A stretch of DNA of 64,000 nucleotides, from assembly GCF_019904295.1 (NCBI RefSeq), contig NZ_CP065364.1:1-64000 (forward strand), written 5' to 3'. Origin of the DNA: Ruegeria sp. SCSIO 43209. GTDB lineage: Bacteria; Pseudomonadota; Alphaproteobacteria; Rhodobacterales; Rhodobacteraceae. Below the pieces are notes generated by a model. The model was not told the origin of the DNA. It did no database searches and saw only the letters and a program-made list of their open reading frames with translations. Both the position numbers and the translations under genes were made by a program. Positions 26,801-35,934 of the stretch are shown here, piece after piece (within the stretch, counting starts at the first letter, position 1; each line of letters starts with the position of its first letter).

Positions 26801-29800
26801 CTGCCCACACGTATCGTGCATGGCTGGTCCCTGACAGACCGTGAAAGTTTCCGCCCTGGCAGCAGTTTCTTCCATCGCAATCTGGAGCAAGGCTTTTACA
26901 GTCTCTTTTTCCTGGCGCAGGCGATTGGCGAAGAAGACCTACCAATGCCGCTGCACATGCATGTGCTGAGCTCGGGCGCATTACAGGTTCGGGATGAAGA
27001 TTTACCGCACCCGGAAAAAGCCACGCTGACAGGTCCTACGCGGGTGATCCCGCGCGAGTTTCCCGGCCTGACATGTGCCCTGCTCGATATCGATCTGCCT
27101 CAAGCCGAAGGCAAACGCCGCCGCCCGGCGCTGCCCGGCGACATGGTGGGTCAGGTGCTTGAGGATCTGCTGGCAGAACCTGCCACGCTGACGGCGGCCA
27201 TTCGCGGCGGCAAACGCTATGTACTGGGGTACCGGTCGCAGCCTCTGCCTGAGCCTGACATTGCAGATTTACCTCTGCGCAACGGGGGCACTTATCTGAT
27301 CACCGGTGGGTTCGGAGGTATTGGGCTCACATTGTCCGAAGCTCTGATCCGCAAAACCGGAGCCAACATCGTTCTTATGGCCCGTAGCCCTCTGCCTGCG
27401 CGTGACAGCTGGGAACAAATACTGCATCAGAATGCTCCGCAGGACCGAACCGTCCGGAACATCCGCGCCATCCAGACACTTGAAGCCGCTGGCGGGAAGG
27501 TCCTGCCGATTGCTGGGGACGTCAGCAATGTCGAAGACATGCAGCGCATCATTGCGCGCAGCGCGCAAGAGTTCGGAGAAATCCATGGTGTCATTCATGC
27601 CGCTGGCTTGATCGATGACGCGCCCATTATGACCAAGTCCATGATGGAGATTGAAGACATCTTTACCCCCAAGATTCACGGCACACAGGTGCTTGATCAG
27701 GTATTTCCTGACGGGGCGCTTGACTGGCTGGTTTTGTTTTCCTCGACCTCGACGGCAACCGCGCCCATTGGGCAGATAGATTATGTGGCCGCAAATGAGT
27801 ATCTCAACGCCTATGCGCGCGCGCGCTCGGAAGATCAAACACAGGTGTTGGCTGTAAACTGGGGCATCTGGTCCGATGTGGGCATGGCCGCGGACGCCAT
27901 GGAAACGCGTATCGGGCCCGAAGAAGCGCCGGTTGAACCGATTGACCAACCCATGTTGGACAACGCCACTTTTGACCGGTCCGGAAATCGGGTTTTTACC
28001 GCAGAGTATGAAGTGGCGGAGCGCTGGTTCCTTGATGATCACCGTACCAAGGCGGGTCAGGCGCTGGTGCCGGGCACAGGCTATCTGGAGCTTGCCTCCG
28101 AAGCCCTGCGCGCCCAAGGCGAAACCGGCCCGTTCGAAATTCGCGACCTTTATTTTCTGCGTCCGCTGGCTGTTGACGATGATGCCGGGCAACAAGTGCA
28201 ACTGCGCCTGCCACGCAGCGATATGGGCTATGATCTGGTGATACAGAGTGCACCTGAAGGGGGATCGAGCTTTGAGATGAACGCGCAGGCCAGCCTGTCG
28301 CTCTTGCCGCTGGAAAACCCAGAACCTCTTGATATTGCTGCTATCATCGCCCGATGCGCTCCGCAGTACAAAGCCGAAGAAAATGCGCGCCTGACAGCTG
28401 CACAAGAAGCACATTTGAAGTTCGGCCCACGCTGGCAGGTTCTGACCCAAACAGCACTTGGAGCCGAGGAAGGGATCGCCCATCTCAGCCTGCGTGGAAG
28501 CCTAACTGACGATCTGACCGCAGGCTATGATCTGCACCCCGGCTTGATGGATTTGGCGACGGGATGGGCGATGGAGTTGATCGAAGGCTATCAACCTACC
28601 CATCTGTGGGTGCCCGTTTCGTATCGCTCGGTGAAAGTGCACCACCCGCTTGGGCCACAAATCGTGAGCTGGGTGCGCAGCGCTGGTGACAATCAGGCTG
28701 ACGGCGAAACGGCCAGTTTCGATGTCATAATTGCCCTGCCTGATGGCAGTGTCTGTGTCGAAGTCGAAGGCTTCACCATTCGGCGAATAGAATCCGTTGC
28801 CGACTTTGCCCATAGTGAAGCACCAAACACCGCGAGTACGGGTGATGTGGAACTTGCACAACCTCTGTCGCCTGCCGAAGAGCGCCTGCGTCATAACTTG
28901 TCGCAAGGTATTTCCTCGACAGAAGGCGCTGACCTCTTCTTCCGCGCACTAAGGTTGAACCAATCGCAGGTCATTCTCTCATCATTGGACCTGAACGGAC
29001 TGATTGAACAGGCCGCAGAGACGGGCGCGTCCACCGGTGACAGCGAGCAGAAATTCCAGCGCCCAGACCTCGACGGGGAATATGTGGCGCCGGACAATGA
29101 TATTGAACGTCGATTGGCCGGGTTCTGGCAGGAGCTGCTGGGGGTTGATCAGATCGGGGTCGAGGACAGTTTCTTCGACCTTGGAGGGCATTCCCTGATC
29201 GCCGTCCGGCTTTTTGCGCAGATTCGGAAAACCTACAATGTGGACTTCCCTATTTCAGTGCTGTTCGAGGCGCCTACTATTCGCAAATGTGCCGAATTGA
29301 TCGCCGCACGTGGTGTCCCCACCGAGGGCACTGCGGAAGTGACCCCAGCAAATGCACCAGTCGCACCTACACGTCGCTTTACGCATCTGGTGCCGATGCA
29401 TTCGGGCGAAGGTGGATCGAAGACACCCTTCTTCTTGGTGGCGGGCATGTTTGGCAATGTGCTCAACTTGCGCCATCTGGCCCATCTGATCGGATCCGAC
29501 CGACCCTTCTATGGACTGCAGGCTCGCGGCCTTTACGGCGACGAGGAGCCCCACCGTGATCTGTGCGAAGCGGCATGTGATTATATCGCCGAAATGCGTC
29601 AGGTTCAGCCACATGGCCCCTATATGTTGGGCGGGTTTTCCGGCGGTGGTATTACCGCTTACGAGATTGCCCGCCAGTTAACGGAAGCAGGTGAGGAAGT
29701 TCTGGCGTTGATCATGCTGGATACACCTTTGCCGGTCCCCCGGGCGTTGAGTACGCGGGATCGAGCGGTGATCCAGTGGCTTGAGCTGAAGAAGAAGGGG

Positions 29801-30247
29801 TTATCTTACCCGATAACTTGGCTAAAAAACCGTATCGCCTGGGAGGTCGAGAAACGACAGCGTCGCCTTGAAGACGATACCACGACAGCAGGTCAAAATT
29901 TCCACGATACCGCCATTGAAGCTGCGTTTTTGGAAAGTATCGCCAATTACCCGCTCAAACCTTGGGATGGGCCGCTGACTCTGTTCCGCCCGCCACTTGT
30001 TGGTAAATGGCAGGTCGCGCCAGACCGTCTGGTCAATGACGATCGCGACTACCTGAGCCCTGATAATGACTGGACCGAATGGGCTCCTAAACTTGAGATA
30101 CATGAAGTCCCCGGAGATCATGACTCCATGGTGTTGGAGCCCAATGTACGAGTACTCGCGGCTCGGATGCGGCGCAGTCTGGAAGCCGCAGACAAATCCG
30201 CACTCTCTACCCCTCTTCGACAACTCCGGCAGGAGGCGGCTGAATAA
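23801..30247 (+). CDS. Type I polyketide synthase, KS-AT-KR-DH-ACP-TE
   Basis: A 2,148-residue modular PKS. KS: residues 8-430 with Cys181 (TACSTS), His317 (CHGTGT) and His357 (NIGHLD). AT: about 530-850 with Ser630 (GHSMGE) and His729 in IAAHSRM; IAAH replaces the HAFH or YASH specificity motif. KR: about 1160-1340 with GGFGGIG and Tyr1328. DH: about 1385-1650 with His1414 and Asp1584 (HPGLMD); the H-to-G spacing is one residue longer than the usual HxxxGxxxxP. ACP: Ser1798 (GGHSL). TE: about 1880-2140 with Ser1947 (GFSGGG), Asp1974 and His2107. It should add one extender unit, reduce and possibly dehydrate it, then release the chain. KR before DH is the reverse of the usual order. GTG start; operon with the GT2 and NRPS genes downstream. 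Confidence 0.92.
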   Translation: MSSSVRENDIAIVGMAAHLPGAASVEEYWHNLRDGIESIRHLSEDDLRAAGEAPHLLNRPDYVPFAAPLEGFEGFDAEFFGLSPKEAAIMDPQHRQFLEVSWEALENAGHTPESFSGPIGVFAGCGMGSYFYFNICSNADLVDDVGMFLLRHTGNDKDFLSTRLSHILDLKGPSVNVQTACSTSLVATHYATQALLTGECDMAIAGGVTIELPQNRGYIYKEGEVLSPDGHCHAFDHRAQGTVFGSGAGAVILRRLSDAIADGDHIWGVIRGTAINNDGADKAGYLAPSVEGQAAAISEAHVMADVTADTLDYVECHGTGTYLGDPIEVAALTQAFSDTTDETGFCKLGSVKTNIGHLDTAAGVASLIKASLALYHQEIPPSLGYEKPNPAIDFEDSPFRVNDQLTPWASHKGPRRAGVNSLGVGGTNAHVVLEEAPARAASESSDWPFQLLTISAHSKKALEGNSAALAAHLRRHQDEDLADIAWTLKEGRQGFEKRRVIAAESHEEAAALLEGGDPRRVFTHSVISDNPDHVFMFPGGGAQYAGMARDLYETEPVFADWMDRGLEILQPKIDYDIRSLWLPEPGQEAEADARLTTPSVQLPLIMITEYALAQLWISWGVEPAALVGHSMGENTAACVAGVMSFEDCIGLVHLRGQLFDTVPAGGMLSVPLPADELRPLLGDDLDLGAVNAPGLSIATGPQAALDALADRLQAQDIDCQRIQIDIAAHSRMLEPILQDFGDYLRSITLNAPQIPFPSNRSGTWITTEEATDPEYWVGHLRNTVHFADCITTLAENPERIFIEVGPGKALASLTGQHDKVDANQVIGSLRHPKDDIADDAYFLAMLGRVWALGGDFDWGQYWGEARRNRVVLPSYAFQRAPYFIEPGKAQSDAETQWLMRSDDPAGWGYRVSWTPTYAACDIDVAQGLEDVPPESWLVFEDEAGLCRQLAERLRGAGHAVITVVPGDGFARIHEDHYCLAPERGREGYDMLLRDLSDQSRLPTRIVHGWSLTDRESFRPGSSFFHRNLEQGFYSLFFLAQAIGEEDLPMPLHMHVLSSGALQVRDEDLPHPEKATLTGPTRVIPREFPGLTCALLDIDLPQAEGKRRRPALPGDMVGQVLEDLLAEPATLTAAIRGGKRYVLGYRSQPLPEPDIADLPLRNGGTYLITGGFGGIGLTLSEALIRKTGANIVLMARSPLPARDSWEQILHQNAPQDRTVRNIRAIQTLEAAGGKVLPIAGDVSNVEDMQRIIARSAQEFGEIHGVIHAAGLIDDAPIMTKSMMEIEDIFTPKIHGTQVLDQVFPDGALDWLVLFSSTSTATAPIGQIDYVAANEYLNAYARARSEDQTQVLAVNWGIWSDVGMAADAMETRIGPEEAPVEPIDQPMLDNATFDRSGNRVFTAEYEVAERWFLDDHRTKAGQALVPGTGYLELASEALRAQGETGPFEIRDLYFLRPLAVDDDAGQQVQLRLPRSDMGYDLVIQSAPEGGSSFEMNAQASLSLLPLENPEPLDIAAIIARCAPQYKAEENARLTAAQEAHLKFGPRWQVLTQTALGAEEGIAHLSLRGSLTDDLTAGYDLHPGLMDLATGWAMELIEGYQPTHLWVPVSYRSVKVHHPLGPQIVSWVRSAGDNQADGETASFDVIIALPDGSVCVEVEGFTIRRIESVADFAHSEAPNTASTGDVELAQPLSPAEERLRHNLSQGISSTEGADLFFRALRLNQSQVILSSLDLNGLIEQAAETGASTGDSEQKFQRPDLDGEYVAPDNDIERRLAGFWQELLGVDQIGVEDSFFDLGGHSLIAVRLFAQIRKTYNVDFPISVLFEAPTIRKCAELIAARGVPTEGTAEVTPANAPVAPTRRFTHLVPMHSGEGGSKTPFFLVAGMFGNVLNLRHLAHLIGSDRPFYGLQARGLYGDEEPHRDLCEAACDYIAEMRQVQPHGPYMLGGFSGGGITAYEIARQLTEAGEEVLALIMLDTPLPVPRALSTRDRAVIQWLELKKKGLSYPITWLKNRIAWEVEKRQRRLEDDTTTAGQNFHDTAIEAAFLESIANYPLKPWDGPLTLFRPPLVGKWQVAPDRLVNDDRDYLSPDNDWTEWAPKLEIHEVPGDHDSMVLEPNVRVLAARMRRSLEAADKSALSTPLRQLRQEAAE

Positions 30248-30249
30248 CA

Positions 30250-31260
30250 ATGTCCGGTTCTGCCGTCCTTACCATTATTCTGAATTATAAGACTGCCGAG
30301 ATGAGCCTGCGCTCAGCCGAAGCAGCCCTCAAGGCAATGGAAGGTGTCGAAGGCGAAATCATCCTTGTCGACAATAATTCACAAGACGGGTCATTTGAGC
30401 GGATGTGTGCACATGCCGCCTCGCAAGGTTGGAATAAAAACAACAGGGTCAGAGTACTGCAATCCGAGCACAATGGTGGTTATGGAGCAGGCAACAACGT
30501 TGGTATTCGCGCCAAGCTCAGCAATGGGCATGCACCTGATTACATTTATGTGCTGAACTCTGACGCTTTTCCCGAAAAAGAGGCCATCCGTATCCTGCGT
30601 GATCATCTCGATACCAACCCACAAACTGGTTTTGCCGGCAGCTATATTCACGGCGAAGATGATGATCCGCATCTGACCAGTTTCCGCTTTCCGTCGATCG
30701 CCAGTGAATTTGAAAGCGCAATCCGCTTTGGGCCGGTTAGCCGGATTCTGGCGCATCGTGTTGTTCCAATTCCAATCCCCGATCACAGTCGCCCAGTCGA
30801 TTGGCTAGCTGGGGCAAGTCTGATGATGCGTCAAAGCCTCCTTGATGAAATTGGTTTGTTTGACGAGACCTTCTTTCTGTATTTCGAAGAAACAGATTTA
30901 TGCCGCCGCGCTGCAAAAGCCGGGTATCAGACATACTATTTGCGAGACAGTCGCGTCATGCATATCGGTTCGGTATCGACCGGCATGAAGTCCTGGAGCC
31001 GAGTGCCAACGTATTGGTTCGACTCGCGTCTATACTATTTCACTAAAAACCACGGTGCTCTTTATGCGGTTGGGGCGACCCTTGCTCATCTGAGCGGCGG
31101 TTTTCTGCATTGGCTACGTTGTCTGATTACCCGCAGGAAACGCGACGTACCGCCTTTCTTTCTAACGACTTTAGCTTGGCACGATTTAAAGGCTGGCCTG
31201 TACGCTTGCCTGCCCAATAATAGGCGAGAACATCGGCCTGATCCTATTCCTGGAGAGTAA
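30250..31260 (+). CDS. GT2 glycosyltransferase (rhamnosyltransferase-like) inside the PKS/NRPS operon
   Basis: A 336-residue GT-A enzyme with the GT2 pattern IILVDNNSQDGS near residue 38, NGGYGAGNNVGI near 77, NSDAF as the metal site near 98, and the ED motif FFLYFEETDLCRRA near 215, typical of the rhamnosyltransferase-like branch. It starts two bases after the PKS stop and ends three bases before the NRPS start, so it is translated with them. That position suggests it glycosylates the assembly-line product, or that the product is attached to a glycan. Either is inference. Confidence 0.85.
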   Translation: MSGSAVLTIILNYKTAEMSLRSAEAALKAMEGVEGEIILVDNNSQDGSFERMCAHAASQGWNKNNRVRVLQSEHNGGYGAGNNVGIRAKLSNGHAPDYIYVLNSDAFPEKEAIRILRDHLDTNPQTGFAGSYIHGEDDDPHLTSFRFPSIASEFESAIRFGPVSRILAHRVVPIPIPDHSRPVDWLAGASLMMRQSLLDEIGLFDETFFLYFEETDLCRRAAKAGYQTYYLRDSRVMHIGSVSTGMKSWSRVPTYWFDSRLYYFTKNHGALYAVGATLAHLSGGFLHWLRCLITRRKRDVPPFFLTTLAWHDLKAGLYACLPNNRREHRPDPIPGE

Positions 31261-31263
31261 CAT

Positions 31264-34200
31264 ATGCCCTTTTCAACCCTGTTGATCGGCCATGAATCCT
31301 TACTTGTGCAATGCGGAACAATGCTGCTTGAGGCCGGTCACAATATTCGAGGTGTTGTAACCCGAAATCCGGATGTGCGGAATTGGGCTGAAGGCCAGTC
31401 GCTGACGGTTCACGCGCCGGGTGCGGACCTCGCTGACCGGGTCGCTGATACTGAGTTTGACTGGCTGCTCAGTATCGCCAATCTTGATCTTCTGCCGCAG
31501 ACGCTTCTGGATCAGGCCCGCAAAGGGGCGGTCAATTTCCATGATGGTCCCTTGCCTCGCTATGCCGGGCTGAACGCGCCGGTCTGGGCGCTTTTGAATG
31601 GAGAAGTTCGGCACGGCATCAGCTGGCACTTGATCACATGCGAAGTGGATAAAGGCGACATTATCACCCAGCGTCATGTGGATATCGGCGTAAACGACAC
31701 GGCATTGACGCTCAACACCAAATGCTATGGCGCTGCGATGGACAGTTTTCCCGATGTCATCGCAGCGCTTGAGGCGGGCGTTCCCAACCCACACTTTCAG
31801 GACCTGAGCCAGCGCAGTTATTTTGCCCGTGACGCGCGCCCCGGGGCCGGAGCACAGATTGATTTCACCGCCCCGGCCACACAGATTGCCACACTGGTAC
31901 GTGCCCTTGATCATGGAGACTACTGGAACCCGCTGACCTGTCCCAAGCTGGACACCGGAGAACAGATCTATCTGGTTGGCCAGGCCGAGGTTCAATCATC
32001 GGAACCGGCCGCACCGGGTACAATTCTGGCCCGCGATGCGGAAAGCTTGACCATCGCCACCGGACAGGACGCCATCAGATTAAGCCAGTTTAGAGACTGT
32101 TTTGGCGAAGGGATCACGGCGGCAGACATCGCCCCGGATTGCAATGTGCTCCCCTTGTTCAGTGCCGCGGACCGGGCCGAGCTTACCGCCACACTCACCC
32201 CCACTGCCAAAGCAGATATTCACTGGCGGAAACCATTGGAAACACTGAAACATTCCGATCTGCCACTGATTGAGCGGAATGCGCCCGCATCCGCGGTGAT
32301 TACACATATCGTAAATGGAAGCGCCACATTCGAGAAAGCCGCCACTGCGCTGGCCGCGCTTTTCCTGCGCCAAGGGGGAGGTGATACTCTGAATCTGGCT
32401 CTATCTCTGCCCGAAACGGCCTCAGACTATATCAGCGACTGGGTGCCAGTCACCGTGTCATCGGGTAATACCATGGTAGAGCTTCAAGCCGGGCTGACAC
32501 AGGTCATCACTGCGGCCCGGGCACGTGGCGGGTTTTCCATTGACCTGCCCGCGCGTCTGTCCCGGTCCAGAGATGATCATTTTGCTATGCCGCAGCTTGG
32601 CTTGACGGATACAAACGCAGAGCTGATCCCCGGCACCAGCCTGACCCTGTCGCTTGTAGAGGGTCAGATTCAGCTCTGTGCCGACAGTGGCCATATCAGC
32701 GCCGAGGCGCTGGCCCTGATCGCCGCCCGGCTTGAGGCCATCATGGCACAGTTGGATACCCCAGAGACGGTTGGAAAACCCATCCGCGATCTATCCCTGA
32801 TGTCTGAAGCCGAGCGGGTGAAAATCCTGACGGAATGGAATGCGACCGACACGGACTATGATCACACGACCTGCATTCACCAGCACTTTGAAACCCAAGT
32901 CGCCCGGACGCCCGACGCCACTGCGCTGGCTTTCGAAGATCAAAGCTTTAGCTACGATGCCTTGAACCGTGCGGCCAACCGGGTTGCGCATGTTCTGCAG
33001 GATATGGGGGTTGGTCCCGGCACTTTGGTCGGGTTGCATGTCAAACGCTCGCCGCAGCTTGTGATCGCAGCTCTGGGTATTCTCAAAGCTGGCGGTGCCT
33101 ATGTGCCGATGGACCCTTCTTACCCGGCGGATCGCACTGCGCTGTATCTTCAGGATAGCGCCGCACCCGTTGTCATCACCGAGACCGATCTCGCCCGGAA
33201 CTTGCCGGAATCCGGGGCGCAGCTACTGTCAATCGATGCGGATTCGCGCCTGTCTGCTGCGGCTGACAGCAACCCCGACAGCACCGTGACGGCAGATGAT
33301 CTGGCCTATGTGATCTATACGTCAGGTTCGACCGGACGACCCAAGGGCGTGATGATCGAACACCGCAATGTATCGAACTTCTTCACCGGCATGGATGGGC
33401 GTATTTCACATGACCCGGCAGGTGTCTGGATGGCAGTCACCAGCTTGTCCTTCGATATTTCCGTGCTGGAGTTGTTCTGGACACTGGCCCGCGGTTTCAA
33501 GGTTGTTCTGAGCGATGATGATAACCGCGCCCTTGTGGCGGGCGACAGTACCCCTGCGCGCGGAAGCACCGGACGTGGCATGGACTTCAGCCTCTATTAC
33601 TGGGGTAATGATGACGGCGTCGGGCGCGATAAATACAAATCCCTGCTAGAGGGGGCAAAATTCGCCGACAAGCACGGATTTTGCGCTGTCTGGACGCCCG
33701 AGCGTCACTTCCACGCCTTTGGCGGTCCCTATCCGAACCCATCAGTCACTGGCGCAGCCGTCGCAGCCGTCACCGAGAACCTATCGGTCCGCGCGGGCTC
33801 CTGTGTCGCCCCCCTGCACCATCCGGCCCGGATCGCCGAGGAATGGGCCATCATCGACAATCTGACCAACGGACGTGCGGCGCTGGCGATCGCTTCTGGC
33901 TGGCAACCTGATGATTTCGTTCTGCGCCCAGAAAACACCCCGCCGGACAACAAGCCAGCCATGCTGCAATCCATCGATATCCTGCGCAAACTCTGGAAGG
34001 GAGAGCCCGTCGAGTTTCCAAAGAAGTCCGGAGAAATGCACGCTGTTGTCACTCAGCCCCGGCCGGTTTCGAAGACGCTTCCAGTATGGGTCACCACAGC
34101 AGGCAACCCGGCAACTTGGAAAGAGGCTGGCGCCATCGGCGCAAATGTCCTGACCCACCTTCTGGGACAAAGCGTCGATGAAGTCGCTGACAAAATCGGT

Positions 34201-35934
34201 CTCTACCACAGCGCATTGCGCGAAGCAGGCCATGACCCGAAGGACCACACAGTCACCCTGATGTTGCATACATTCGTCGGAGCGGATCGTGAAGAGGTAC
34301 GCGAAGTGGCGCGCGAACCGATGAAGGATTACCTGCGCTCCGCTGCAGGATTGATCAAACAATATGCCTGGGCCTTCCCCGCCTTCAAGAAACCCGAGGG
34401 CGTCAGCAATGCGTTCGAACTGGACCTGGGCTCGCTTGAAGAAGAAGAACTTGAGGGCATTCTTGATTTCGCCTTCCTGCGGTATTTCGAAGACTCGGGT
34501 CTTTTTGGCACGGTCGAAGACTGCTTGGCGCGCGTCGAAGAGCTCAAGCGCATTGGCGTGGATGAGATTGCCTGTCTGATCGACTATGGCGTCCCGGTGG
34601 ATCAGGTGCTTGAGGGGCTTAAACCTCTGGCCGAAGTTCTGCGCCTGTCCAATCAGGATACAGAACCGGCCGAGGATGATTTCTCGATCGCAGCGCAAAT
34701 TCATCGCCACAAGGTTACGCATATGCAGTGTACCCCCAGCATGGCGCAGATGCTGGTTATGAATGACGAGGCCCGTCAGGCGATGGCGCGCCTCAAGCAC
34801 ATGATGATCGGGGGCGAGGCGCTACCCGGCTCACTGGTTTCGGAATTGGCCGAGATCACCTCGGCACATGTTGAGAACATGTATGGGCCGACCGAAACCA
34901 CCATCTGGTCGACGACTGAAACTGCAACTCCGGTGTTGGGTACGGTCAACATCGGTCGACCGATTGCCAATACTCAGGTTTATGTTCTGGACGAAGATCA
35001 AAACCCACTACCCACTGGTGTCGCGGGTGAGCTTTACATTGGCGGGGCTGGCGTTGCCCGTGGGTACTGGCAGCGTGAAGACTTAACGGCCGAGCGTTTT
35101 GTGCCTGACCCATTCAACAACCAACCCGGTGCTCGGATGTACCGGACAGGAGATCTGGCGCGCTGGCGTCCGGACGGGCGACTCGATTTCCTGGGGCGGG
35201 CGGACCATCAGGTCAAGCTGCGCGGATACAGGATTGAATTGGGAGAGATCGAAAGTGTTCTGGATGCCCAATCAGGCATTCGCCAGTCCGTTGTTATGGC
35301 CCGCGAAGACACTCCGGGCTTGACCCAGTTGGTCGGCTATCTGATCGCGGATGGCGACCTGAATGAACGGGCGCTGCGGGATACGCTGACCGGACAACTG
35401 CCCGAATTCATGATCCCCGCACATTTCGTTACGCTGGACAGCTTTCCACTGACGCCCAACAAGAAAATTGATCGTAAGGCGTTGCCAGCCCCTCGGCCCC
35501 GCAAGGCCGCTCCAACCACACAGACCCAGGTGGTGCAAACCACCGACCCCGCACCCGCAGCAGCATCGGGTGGAACGGCTGTTCGACAGGTTGCCGCGAT
35601 ATGGTCCCGGATTCTGGGCATTCAGGATATCGGCCCGCGCGACAATTTCTTTGACCTTGGCGGGCATTCACTACTGGCCGTACAGGCGCATCGGGAAATC
35701 AAGAAAGAGCTAAATGTTCCGGGTCTCAGCATCACGGATATTTTCCGGTTCCCAATGTTGGGTGTACTAGCTGCCAAGATCGAAGAAAAAACAGAGGGCG
35801 CGGCTGGAACCGGTTCAACTTCAGAAACCACCCCGACAACGGAAGGATCTGTCCAATCCGACAAGGCCGCAAAACGCAGCGACGCCATGTCGCGCCGACG
35901 GGAAATGCGCGCCCGACGTCAAAAGCAGGCGTGA
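31264..35934 (+). CDS. NRPS: formyltransferase, A domain with inserted luciferase-like monooxygenase, PCP
   Basis: A 1,556-residue protein. Residues 1 to about 310 resemble 10-formyltetrahydrofolate-dependent formyltransferases with the catalytic set Asn91, His93 (NFHDGPLP) and Asp129 (VDKGDI). About 330-515 looks like the C-terminal half of a condensation domain without the HHxxxDG site. The A domain starts near 525: core A3 YTSGSTGRPKG at 685, FDISVLE at about 738, A5 NMYGPTETT at 1204, A7 YRTGDLARW at 1292, A10 NKKIDRKAL at 1398. Between A4 and A5, residues about 773-1125 form a flavin-type luciferase-like monooxygenase (YYWGNDDG, WTPERHFHAFGGPYPNPS). PCP Ser is 1469 (GGHSL). No TE: the chain presumably passes to the PKS. 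It would load, formylate and oxidise one amino acid. Confidence 0.9.
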   Translation: MPFSTLLIGHESLLVQCGTMLLEAGHNIRGVVTRNPDVRNWAEGQSLTVHAPGADLADRVADTEFDWLLSIANLDLLPQTLLDQARKGAVNFHDGPLPRYAGLNAPVWALLNGEVRHGISWHLITCEVDKGDIITQRHVDIGVNDTALTLNTKCYGAAMDSFPDVIAALEAGVPNPHFQDLSQRSYFARDARPGAGAQIDFTAPATQIATLVRALDHGDYWNPLTCPKLDTGEQIYLVGQAEVQSSEPAAPGTILARDAESLTIATGQDAIRLSQFRDCFGEGITAADIAPDCNVLPLFSAADRAELTATLTPTAKADIHWRKPLETLKHSDLPLIERNAPASAVITHIVNGSATFEKAATALAALFLRQGGGDTLNLALSLPETASDYISDWVPVTVSSGNTMVELQAGLTQVITAARARGGFSIDLPARLSRSRDDHFAMPQLGLTDTNAELIPGTSLTLSLVEGQIQLCADSGHISAEALALIAARLEAIMAQLDTPETVGKPIRDLSLMSEAERVKILTEWNATDTDYDHTTCIHQHFETQVARTPDATALAFEDQSFSYDALNRAANRVAHVLQDMGVGPGTLVGLHVKRSPQLVIAALGILKAGGAYVPMDPSYPADRTALYLQDSAAPVVITETDLARNLPESGAQLLSIDADSRLSAAADSNPDSTVTADDLAYVIYTSGSTGRPKGVMIEHRNVSNFFTGMDGRISHDPAGVWMAVTSLSFDISVLELFWTLARGFKVVLSDDDNRALVAGDSTPARGSTGRGMDFSLYYWGNDDGVGRDKYKSLLEGAKFADKHGFCAVWTPERHFHAFGGPYPNPSVTGAAVAAVTENLSVRAGSCVAPLHHPARIAEEWAIIDNLTNGRAALAIASGWQPDDFVLRPENTPPDNKPAMLQSIDILRKLWKGEPVEFPKKSGEMHAVVTQPRPVSKTLPVWVTTAGNPATWKEAGAIGANVLTHLLGQSVDEVADKIGLYHSALREAGHDPKDHTVTLMLHTFVGADREEVREVAREPMKDYLRSAAGLIKQYAWAFPAFKKPEGVSNAFELDLGSLEEEELEGILDFAFLRYFEDSGLFGTVEDCLARVEELKRIGVDEIACLIDYGVPVDQVLEGLKPLAEVLRLSNQDTEPAEDDFSIAAQIHRHKVTHMQCTPSMAQMLVMNDEARQAMARLKHMMIGGEALPGSLVSELAEITSAHVENMYGPTETTIWSTTETATPVLGTVNIGRPIANTQVYVLDEDQNPLPTGVAGELYIGGAGVARGYWQREDLTAERFVPDPFNNQPGARMYRTGDLARWRPDGRLDFLGRADHQVKLRGYRIELGEIESVLDAQSGIRQSVVMAREDTPGLTQLVGYLIADGDLNERALRDTLTGQLPEFMIPAHFVTLDSFPLTPNKKIDRKALPAPRPRKAAPTTQTQVVQTTDPAPAAASGGTAVRQVAAIWSRILGIQDIGPRDNFFDLGGHSLLAVQAHREIKKELNVPGLSITDIFRFPMLGVLAAKIEEKTEGAAGTGSTSETTPTTEGSVQSDKAAKRSDAMSRRREMRARRQKQA

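Noticed and set aside
27269..28483. A 404-codon minus-strand open frame inside the PKS gene
   Set aside because: It is antisense to KR and DH sequences with clear conserved motifs, and its translation matches no family pattern I know.
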